Shown: positions 40,676 to 48,083 of the stretch, piece by piece
How the letters are laid out: every line of letters starts with the position of its first letter
How positions within the stretch are numbered: the first letter of the stretch is position 1
Assembly (NCBI GenBank): GCA_963776225.1
Contig: CAVZLL010000004.1
Span: 992,001 to 1,056,000 of the forward strand
Reading direction: 5' to 3'
DNA from: Bog-756 sp963776225
GTDB lineage: Bacteria > Actinomycetota > Acidimicrobiia > Acidimicrobiales > RAAP-2
DNA: 64,000 bases
Notes under the pieces: model-generated
Told to the model about the DNA's origin: nothing
The model's input: the letters and a program-made list of their open reading frames with translations, nothing else
Database searches by the model: none
Made by a program: the position numbers and the translations under genes

Positions 40676-41970
40676 GATGGCTCCACGAACCGGTGTCCGG
40701 CCGGGAAGGGGAGTACCGTGGGTGCAAGGTGGTGGGCGCAGGGGCATCCGGCGGCGTGGGCACGCGCGTCGTCGGCGAACACCGCGAGCGCGCTCCGCAC
40801 CAGTCGGACCGCGCCGTCCGGGTGGCGGCAGGCGCCGCGCCCGTCGACGGTGGCTGCCCGGCGCTCGATGCGTTCGAGCGCCCCGGGGTCGGCCACCCCC
40901 GCCCACAGCCGCTCGAGGTCCGCTGCGATGGCGGGAAGACCGAACACGCAGGGCCCGCACTGGCCCGCGCTCTGCCCGGCCATGTACCGGGCGATCCGGG
41001 CGGTCTCGGCGATCCCGCAGGACGTGGTGGGGAGCACCGCGACGATCCCGACCCCGGGGGTCGCGCCCGCCGCGGCGAGCGGTCGCGGGGCGTAGGGGGT
41101 GGACAGGCCGCCAGGGCCGAGCCAGGCGCCGCCGTACCCCCCGACCAGCAGACCCGCCAGCCGCTCGGATGCCTCCGCCTGCCGGACGACCTCGCCGACC
41201 GGGGTGCCGAGCTCGACCTCGAAGACGCCGGGGTTGCGCACCGCGCCGGAGACGGTCACCAGGGTCGACCCGGGTGCGTCGCGGGTGCCGAGCTCGCGGA
41301 ACCACGCCGCCCCGTGCCGCGCGACGAGCGCCACCTGGGCGAGGGTCTCGGCGTTGTGGACGAGCAGCGGGCGGCGCCGCACGGTGAGGGGCACCGACTT
41401 GTCGACCCGAAGGACCGGGCGCGCCGGTCGGCCGTCGAGCCAGGCGGCGAGTGCCGACTCCTCGCCGGTGACGTACCGACCCGGCGGCCGTACGACGGTC
41501 ATCGCCCTGGCGCCGCGACCGGATCGTCCGCGCTCGGCGATCGCGTCGGCCACCACCCGGGCGGGCAGGTCGCGGTCGTCCGCCACGCAGACCACGATCT
41601 GGCGGGCGCCGACTGCGGCGGCGGCAACCTCGGCGCCGTCGAGCACGAGGTGGGGCGAGCAGGTGAGGAGCACCTCGTCCTTGGCGCTGGCCGGCTCCCC
41701 CTCCATCGCATTGACCACCACCAGGGGTCGGCGGCCGTTGCGGGCCACCGCCTCCCATTTGGTCGCAGCCGGGAAGCCGGCACCTCCGCGTCCGAGCAGA
41801 CCGGACGCGGCCAACTCCGAACGGAGGGCGGCGCGCCACCGGGACTCGTCGTGGTCGGGCACGTCCAGTGGACCGTGCCGCTCGAGGTGGCCGGCCAGGC
41901 CGGAACGGTCGGGACCGGCGGGCCCTCCGGACAGCAGCCGTCCGGTGGGCGCGAGAGTCGCGGTGGTCAT
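40672..41970 (-). CDS. NuoF-like NADH-binding flavoprotein with SLBB region
   Basis: 432-residue homologue of the 51-kDa FMN/NADH subunit of complex I. Seen: GRGGAGFP (60-67) at the FMN site, VNAMEGEPASAKDE (87-100), VTGEESALAAWLDG (167-180), an SLBB-type region and the N3-cluster region QSAGQCGPC (333-341). Complex I subunits have Ser-Cys-Gly there; here Ala335 replaces the first cysteine, leaving Cys338, Cys341 and Cys381, so a normal 4Fe-4S cluster is doubtful. It probably oxidises NAD(P)H and passes electrons to the ferredoxin or the membrane protein upstream. ATG overlaps the preceding stop (ATGA). Confidence 0.85.
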   Translation of the reverse strand: MTTATLAPTGRLLSGGPAGPDRSGLAGHLERHGPLDVPDHDESRWRAALRSELAASGLLGRGGAGFPAATKWEAVARNGRRPLVVVNAMEGEPASAKDEVLLTCSPHLVLDGAEVAAAAVGARQIVVCVADDRDLPARVVADAIAERGRSGRGARAMTVVRPPGRYVTGEESALAAWLDGRPARPVLRVDKSVPLTVRRRPLLVHNAETLAQVALVARHGAAWFRELGTRDAPGSTLVTVSGAVRNPGVFEVELGTPVGEVVRQAEASERLAGLLVGGYGGAWLGPGGLSTPYAPRPLAAAGATPGVGIVAVLPTTSCGIAETARIARYMAGQSAGQCGPCVFGLPAIAADLERLWAGVADPGALERIERRAATVDGRGACRHPDGAVRLVRSALAVFADDARAHAAGCPCAHHLAPTVLPFPAGHRFVEPS

Positions 41971-42671
41971 CGGGAGGTCCTCTCCAGGAGTCGGGTGGCG
42001 GTCCGGTCGGGTGCCCCGGTGGGCTCGGACCCGCCGGTCGGGAGCGCGGTGTCCGGGGACCGGCCGCGGTGACGGAGGGGGACCGCCCGGGTGACCGCGC
42101 CCACCCGCTCCGCCTCGAGCCGTGCCGCCCGCCGGTCGCCCAGGCGCCAGCCCAGGGCCACCAGGACGCCTGCCGAGCAGAGACCCGCCGACGCGTCCAT
42201 CCAGAGCTGCGAGGCATCCGTCCCCATCCCGAGGGAGTGGGCCATCGCGACCGGCCAACTGCCGTAGGCGAGCCAGTGGATGCCGCGCCAGGTGCGCGGG
42301 CTGATCCGTTGACGGAGCGCACTGGAGACGGCCACCGCGACCAGCAGGTCGACCGCAACGGTGCCGAGGCCGGTCCAGAGTGGTCGGTAGGGGGAGGCGA
42401 AGGGCACCAGCGCCGCGGCCCAGCCCACGTCGACGTACGAGTCGAGCACGGCGGTCAGGACGTGGAGGACGAGGAAGACCATCGCCAGGAGCGAGATCCG
42501 CTTGTGCAGCTCCGCCTGGGCGAAGGCCGGCCACGAGCGGGTGCGGACCCGGCCGGCGGTGAGGATCCCGAGCACGACGGTGAGGGAGAGCAGGACCAGG
42601 GCGACCGCACCGGTGGCCCGCATCGTGTACCAGACGTCGGTCGTCCAGGCGGTGGAGGTGACGGCGATCAT
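41967..42671 (-). CDS. ferric-reductase-like transmembrane protein
   Basis: 234 residues with about six membrane helices and a hydrophilic C-terminal tail. Histidines in the helices (FAQAELHKRISLLAMVFLVLH and WRGIHWLAYGSWPVAMAHSL) are placed as in the heme-b-binding ferric reductase/YedZ family. No cytoplasmic FAD/NAD domain is attached; the NuoF-like protein encoded downstream may supply that function. Its ATG overlaps the apbE stop. Likely moves electrons across the membrane to a flavin-carrying or external acceptor; acceptor unknown. Confidence 0.85.
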   Translation of the reverse strand: MIAVTSTAWTTDVWYTMRATGAVALVLLSLTVVLGILTAGRVRTRSWPAFAQAELHKRISLLAMVFLVLHVLTAVLDSYVDVGWAAALVPFASPYRPLWTGLGTVAVDLLVAVAVSSALRQRISPRTWRGIHWLAYGSWPVAMAHSLGMGTDASQLWMDASAGLCSAGVLVALGWRLGDRRAARLEAERVGAVTRAVPLRHRGRSPDTALPTGGSEPTGAPDRTATRLLERTSR

Positions 42672-43694
42672 CGGTCCGGCTCCGTCGGGTCCCGGTCGGG
42701 AGCGACCGCGGGTGACCCCGGCCATCCCCCGACCCTGACCACCGTGCCGTCGGCTGCAACCAGGCGGGCTGCGGCTCCGAGGTCGGCGAGGTTGCCCGGG
42801 GCGTCGTCCGCCCAGACGACGGCGGCAGTCGTCCACGCGTTGGCCTCGACGCAGCTCGGCGCGACGGCCGACACCAGCGCCCAGGTCGGACGGCGCGGGT
42901 CCGCCGGTCGTGGGATCGAGGATGTGATGGACCGTGCGGCCGCCGCGCTCCCAGGTCCGGGAGGTGGTCCCGGAAGTGGCCAGGCCGCCGGAGCGGAGGG
43001 CGACCACCTCGTCGATCGCGGTCGGTGGCGCGGTGCAGACCGGGGCGATGCCGACCCCCCAGCCCCCGTCCGGCGGCTCGCCGGCCACAGCGACATCGCC
43101 GCCGAGATTGACCAGGACACCGCAGTCGAGCTCCCGGGAGATGCGGGCGGCCGCGCGGTCCGCGGCGAACGCCTTCGCGGAGGACCCGAGGTCCACGTGG
43201 ACACCCTCGGGGATGGTCACCGTGCAGAGGGTCGGGTCGAGCTGGATGCGCCACCAGCCCGGGGCGGGAGCCGGCGGACCCGCCGCCTCCGGGTCGGGGA
43301 CGATCCCGGCGAAGTCCCGGTCGTATCCGAGGTCAGCCAGCGCGGACCCGATGGTCGGGTCCACGGTCCCGGCCGTGCGGACCGCGGTCGCGACCGCGGT
43401 CTCGAGGGCGTCGAAGAGGAGCCGGCTGACCGGCGTGGGGCGGCCGGCGGCCAGCCGTTCGACGCGTCGGAGCTCCGAGTCGTCCCGGAACCGGCTGCAG
43501 GTGGCGTCGAGAGCCGCCAGCTCTGCGGCGAGCAGCTCGGCGGCCCGGTCCGCCCGCGCCAGAGCGGTCACGACCACGGTGGCGGTCGTACCGATCGCCG
43601 GAAACGAACGGGACGCCCGAGCGGCGGTCGCAGCGTCGTCGGACCACGCGGACCGATCGGTGTCGGGGTCGCACCCGGCGACCAACGTGCTCAT
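42668..43694 (-). pseudogene. apbE: FAD:protein FMN transferase (ApbE family), frameshifted
   Basis: ApbE-type flavin transferase that covalently attaches FMN to Thr/Ser of target proteins outside the cytoplasm. Frame 1 gives the N-terminal two thirds (FPAIGTTATVVVTAL, VHVDLGSSAKAFAADRA, GVLVNLGGDVAVAG, HHILDPTTGGPAPSD); the next frame continues with TWALVSAVAPSCVEANAWTT and the C-terminus. The junction lies at about 42880-42900; total length 1027 = 3n+1, so one extra base explains it. Corrected protein about 341 residues, all ApbE motifs present. Probably an assembly indel. ATG 43694 overlaps the upstream small gene stop. Confidence 0.82.
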
Positions 43695-44086
43695 GACTGC
43701 CCCGAGACCGTCGTGGGCACCGTGGTCGTGGTGGTGCTCGGGGTCGTCGCGGTGGAACCGGAGGCGGAGCCGGAGCCGGACGCCGACGCAGACCCGCCCG
43801 ACGTCGCGGAGGACCCGCTCGTGCTGCCGCTCGACGAGGGCGCCGTGGTGGTCACCTTCGTCGTGGTCCGGGCGGGAGCGGCCGACGAGTGTGTGGAGGC
43901 CACGCTCAGTCCCAGTCCGACCGCGCCGGCGGCCGCCGCCGCGCCGACGACGACCGTGGCCCGACGGACCCGGGCGACGGCCGCGTCCCTCGCTCGCACC
44001 GGGTCTCGTCGTGGTGCTGGGTCCCTCGGTGCTGCGTCCCTCGGTGATTCGGCCCGGGGGCGCCGCCGACTCGAGCGCTCGTCCAT
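43691..44086 (-). CDS. small membrane protein with Ser/Thr/Gly-rich extracytoplasmic tail
   Basis: 131 residues: basic Arg-rich N-terminus (DERSSRRRPRAESPRD), one membrane helix (about 47-68, ATVVVGAAAAAGAVGLGLSV), then a low-complexity tail of Ser, Thr, Gly and Ala. First gene of the redox operon, where many Actinobacteria carry an FMN-binding protein modified by ApbE. No D-x-x-S/T-G-A-T flavinylation motif is visible in the tail, so it is not an obvious ApbE substrate. ATG follows GAGAGGACACGAAG. Function unknown. Confidence 0.7.
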   Translation of the reverse strand: MDERSSRRRPRAESPRDAAPRDPAPRRDPVRARDAAVARVRRATVVVGAAAAAGAVGLGLSVASTHSSAAPARTTTKVTTTAPSSSGSTSGSSATSGGSASASGSGSASGSTATTPSTTTTTVPTTVSGQS

Positions 44087-44331
44087 CTTCGTGTCCTCTC
44101 GGTCGGGGGGATCGGGGGGTCGGGTGCGTCTCTGGGGACAGTGCACAACACCGGCCACAGAGCAACCTCCATCCCGCCTGGGAGGTGGCTGTGAACTCTC
44201 GAACCGCTCACCGGCCGCACCCTGGAGCGTCACAGCGGGCCCACAGGTGGAGCACATCCGATCTCCAAGGGCCGGCGCGATGCTGGTCGGGTCGGGCAGA
44301 CCGGCCATGGGGCCCCATCGGAGGAGAGAGC

Positions 44332-45033
44332 GTGGAACCCAACCGCAGCCAACGCATCCTGGTCGTCGACGACGAGCCGTCGATCGTCGACGCCGTCTCG
44401 ACCTCCCTGCGCTACGAGGGCTTCGAGGTGGACGAGGCGGCCAACGGCCGGGTCGCCCTGGCCGCCGCCCAGGAGCGGGCGCCGGACCTCATCGTCCTCG
44501 ACGTCATGCTCCCCGACCTCGACGGGTTCGAGGTGACCCGGCGCCTGCGGGCCGACGGGATCCGGGTCCCCATCCTCTTCCTCACCGCCCGCGACGCGGT
44601 CGAGGACAAGGTCGCCGGGCTCACCGTCGGCGGCGACGACTACGTCACCAAGCCGTTCGCGCTCGCCGAGATCGTGGCGCGGGTCCACGCCATCCTCCGC
44701 CGCATCGGGAGCGAGCCCGAGGACCACGGCATCCTCCGGTTCGCCGACATCGAGATGGACGAGAACGCGCACGAGGTCATCCGGGACGGACAGGTCATCC
44801 CCCTGACCGCGACCGAGTTCAACCTGCTCCGATTCTTCCTGCTCAATCCGCGGCACGTCCTGTCCAAGACCCAGATCCTCGACCACGTCTGGCATTACGA
44901 CTTCGGCGGCGACGCCAACGTCGTCGAGACCTACGTGAGCTACCTCCGCAAGAAGCTCGAGATGGCCGGGCCGCCGGTCATCCACACCGTGCGCCTGGTC
45001 GGCTACGCGCTGCGCGAGCCTGCGACCGACTAG
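44332..45033 (+). CDS. OmpR/PhoB-family response regulator
   Basis: 233 residues. Receiver domain: acidic pocket DDE (LVVDDEPSI), phospho-acceptor Asp in LIVLDVMLPDLDG, the Thr in LFLTARD and Lys in VTKPF. C-terminal winged helix: IPLTATEFNLLRFFLLNP, VSYLRKKLE, TVRLVGYAL. Closest to the actinobacterial TrcR/TcrA-like group. GGAGGAGAGAG precedes the GTG. Three bases separate its stop from the sensor kinase ATG. It starts 245 bases from the divergent redox operon, which it might regulate; that region (44087-44331) holds no further gene. Confidence 0.93.
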   Translation: MEPNRSQRILVVDDEPSIVDAVSTSLRYEGFEVDEAANGRVALAAAQERAPDLIVLDVMLPDLDGFEVTRRLRADGIRVPILFLTARDAVEDKVAGLTVGGDDYVTKPFALAEIVARVHAILRRIGSEPEDHGILRFADIEMDENAHEVIRDGQVIPLTATEFNLLRFFLLNPRHVLSKTQILDHVWHYDFGGDANVVETYVSYLRKKLEMAGPPVIHTVRLVGYALREPATD

Positions 45034-45036
45034 CCG

Positions 45037-46645
45037 ATGTCCCTCCGCACCCGCCTCCTCGTGGCCATCGGGGTCATCGCGCTCGCCGCGCTGGCCATCG
45101 CCGACGTGGTGACCTACTCGGCGCTGCAGTCCTTCCTCTACCAGCGCGTCGACCAGCAGCTCGACGGCACCCATGGATTGTTCGAGCGCGCCCTCAACAG
45201 CGGAGACCGAATTCACCTGTGCCGGACCCGGACCCTTCCGACAAGGGGGAGGCGGGGCGCCCTCGTTGGGCCCCGGGGGTCCGGGCTCGACGTCGAACGC
45301 CATCCAGATCTCGGCCGTCCAGGTCCGGACCGCCGCCGGGGCGGTCGTCGCCGGCCAGAGCTGCCCTGCCTACGTCAACGGGCACGCCTACGCGCCCCAG
45401 ATCCCGTCGACGATCAGCGGATTCTCGCCCGAGGGCAACACCCAGGTCGCCCACTTCACCGCGTCGTCGATCCAATCCGGTGGGCCGGCCTTCCGGGTCC
45501 GTGCCTCGGTGCTCGACGACGGGAACTATCTGATCGTGGCCCAGCCGCTCGGGGACACGGTGAGCACGCTGCAGCACCTGCTCGCGATCGAGCTCATCGT
45601 GACCGGCGCGGCCGTCCTGGCAGCCCTGCTCGGCGGGTGGTGGCTGGTCAGGATCGGCCTCAAGCCCCTCCGGGTCATGGAGACCACCGCCGAGTCGATC
45701 GCCGCCGGCAACCTCACCGAACGAGTCCCCGGCGAGAACGACTCGACCGAAGTGGGGCGGCTGGCTCGGACCCTCAACGTGATGTTGAGCCGCATCGAGG
45801 CCGCCTTCCGGGCCCGGGTCGCCTCGGAGCAGCGCCTCCGCGACTCCGAGGCACGCCTGCGGCGCTTCGTCGCCGATGCGTCACACGAGCTGCGGACGCC
45901 GATCGCGGCGGTCTCCGCCTACGCGGAGCTCTTCGGGCGCGGGGCCTCCGAGCAGAAGGAGGACCTCGAACGGCTGATGGGCGGCATCCGCAGCGAGACC
46001 GGACGGATGGAGCACCTGGTCGCCGACCTGCTCCTGCTCGCCCGCCTCGACGAGGGACGGCCGATGGAGCTCCATTCGGTGGACCTGGTCCCGCTGGCCG
46101 CCGAGGCCGTGCAGACCGCGATGACCGTGGGTCCGTCCTGGCCGGTGGCCTTCGAGGCCTCCCGGCCGGTCGAGGTGGTGGGTGACGCGAGAGGGCTCCG
46201 GCAGGTCATCGACAACCTGCTCGGGAACGTCCGGGCGCACACCCCGGAGGGCACCACCGCCCGGGTCTCGGTCGAACCCGCCGGCGACGGGGCGGTGATC
46301 TCGGTCGCCGACACCGGGCAGGGCATGGATCCCGAGGAGGCCGAGCACATCTTCGAGCGCTTCTACCGCTCCGACCCGAGCCGGTCGCGGCTCCACGGCG
46401 GCGCCGGGCTCGGGCTCTCCATCGTCGACGCCATCGTCACCGCGCACGGTGGGACGGTCTCCGCCCGGAGCGCCGTGGGTCAGGGCACGACCTTCACCGT
46501 CCACCTGCCCGCTGTGCCACCCGCCCGGGAATCCGACGGGTGGAACGTGGAGACCCCCGGCGGTCCGGCGCCGGGGACCGACCACTCGACCGCCTCGGCC
46601 GGATCGCCAGGGTCGACCGGATCGACCGGATCGACCGGGTCGTGA
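45037..46645 (+). pseudogene. sensor histidine kinase, frameshifted near the N-terminus
   Basis: Membrane sensor kinase partner of the response regulator. The first frame encodes TM1 (LLVAIGVIALAALAIADVV) and DQQLDGTHGLFERALNSGD; between about 45190 and 45230 the reading passes to the next frame, which carries the rest: sensor region, TM2 (LLAIELIVTGAAVLAALLGG), HAMP, HisKA (ADASHELRTPIAAVSAYAEL, phospho-His) and HATPase (NLLGNVRAHTP, DTGQGMDPEE, GAGLGLSIV). Length 1609 = 3n+1, consistent with one surplus base. Corrected, it is a normal 535-residue kinase; an indel in the assembly is likely. It ends in a GSTGSTGSTGS tail. Confidence 0.85.
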
Positions 46646-46736
46646 TCACCCGCCGCGGCGCGTCGTCCGCACCGCTCCCAGGTCCCGCACAGCTGGCTCC
46701 CATCGCCTCCCGATCCCGCCCGGTCATGGTGGCCCG

Positions 46737-48083
46737 ATGAGCGTCGTCCGAACCCCCGGGGGGGCTGACGGGTCCGACACCGCCCCCGAGGTCGAGATCG
46801 TCGTCCCCGTCCACAACGAGGCACGCCAGCTGGCAGCCAGCATCACGGCGCTGCGGAGCTACCTGGACCGCTCGTTCCCCTTCGTGACCATGGTCACCGT
46901 GGTCGACAACGCGAGCACCGACGACACCTGGTCGATCGCCGCCGGCCTGGCCGCCAGCCTCCCGGGGGTGCGTGCGCTCCGCCTCGAGCAGCGGGGTCGG
47001 GGCCGGGCGCTCCGGACGGCCTGGACGGCCAGCTCCGCCCGGGTGGTCGCCTACATGGACGTCGACCTGTCGACCGGGCTCGACGCCCTCCTGCCCCTGG
47101 TCGCACCGCTGCTCTCCGGCCACAGCGACGTGGCGATCGGCTCGCGGCTCGCCCCCGGCGCCCAGGTCGTCCGCGGGGTGCGGCGAGAGCTGATCTCGCG
47201 GGGGTACAACCTGCTGTTGCGCGCGGCCCTCCGCAGCCCGTGCGCCGACGCCCAGTGCGGATTCAAGGCGATGCGTCGTGAGGCGGCGACCCGCCTGCTC
47301 CCCCTGGTCGAGGACCAGTCCTGGTTCTTCGACACCGAGCTCCTGGTCACTGCGGACCGTCTGGGCCTCCGCATCCACGAGGTGCCCGTCGACTGGGTGG
47401 ACGACCTCGATTCGCGGGTGCGGGTGGTCCGCACCGCGTGGCTGGACCTCTGTGGCGTGTGGCGGATGATGGGTCGTGCCTCCCGGCGGAAGGTGGCCAC
47501 GACCAGGGTCCAGTCGCAGCCGGCCTTCACGCCCGACGCCGACGGGCTCGACTCCCCGATCCCACCATCCCCGGCGCCGGGTGGCCAGGACGATGCGGTG
47601 TTCGCCGACGACCTGCTCCGTTTCGCCGGTGTCGGCGCAGTCAGCACCGTGGCCTACGTCGGCATGTTCGCCGCCCTCGAGCCCTCGCTCGGAAGCTACG
47701 CGGCCAATCTCATTTCGATCGCCCTCTGCAGCCTCGGCAACACGGCCGCCCACCGCGGGATGTCCGGTGCCGGCCGCCACGGGCTCCGGCGCGCCGGGCG
47801 CGTCGTGACCGCCGCCGTGCTCTTCGGGGTGAGCCTCGCCGCCACCACCGGCGCACTCGCCGTCACCCGGGCCGTCGGGCTCACCGGGCTCCTTCCCGAG
47901 CTGATCGCGGTCACCCTGGCCAACCTGGTCGCCGCCGCCTTCCGGTTCGCCATCCTGCGCACCCTGGTGTTCCGGCCGCGATTCGGCCCCCGTCATGCGA
48001 CGGTGACCCTCACCGCGCGCGCGGTGGATGCCGAGATCGCTCCCGCCGGCCACGGCGCGCCGATCAGCGGGGGTGTCGGGTGA
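46737..48083 (+). CDS. bifunctional GT2 glycosyltransferase / GtrA family protein
   Basis: 448 residues. N-terminal dolichol-phosphate-mannose-synthase-like GT2 domain (VEIVVPVHNEARQLAAS, VVDNASTDDTW, DxD-type YMDVDLSTG, AQCGFKAM) and a C-terminal four-helix GtrA domain (FAGVGAVSTVAYVGMFAALE to FAILRTLVFRP). It should make or flip a polyprenyl-phosphate sugar, the donor for the GT39 enzyme encoded next, whose GTG overlaps its stop by 4 bases. The order regulator, kinase, GT2-GtrA, GT39 is common in Actinobacteria. Confidence 0.92.
   Translation: MSVVRTPGGADGSDTAPEVEIVVPVHNEARQLAASITALRSYLDRSFPFVTMVTVVDNASTDDTWSIAAGLAASLPGVRALRLEQRGRGRALRTAWTASSARVVAYMDVDLSTGLDALLPLVAPLLSGHSDVAIGSRLAPGAQVVRGVRRELISRGYNLLLRAALRSPCADAQCGFKAMRREAATRLLPLVEDQSWFFDTELLVTADRLGLRIHEVPVDWVDDLDSRVRVVRTAWLDLCGVWRMMGRASRRKVATTRVQSQPAFTPDADGLDSPIPPSPAPGGQDDAVFADDLLRFAGVGAVSTVAYVGMFAALEPSLGSYAANLISIALCSLGNTAAHRGMSGAGRHGLRRAGRVVTAAVLFGVSLAATTGALAVTRAVGLTGLLPELIAVTLANLVAAAFRFAILRTLVFRPRFGPRHATVTLTARAVDAEIAPAGHGAPISGGVG

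Noticed and set aside
43691..44086. Small Ser/Thr-rich protein as an FMN-binding ApbE substrate
   Set aside because: No flavinylation motif and no FMN-binding domain; only its position suggests the role.
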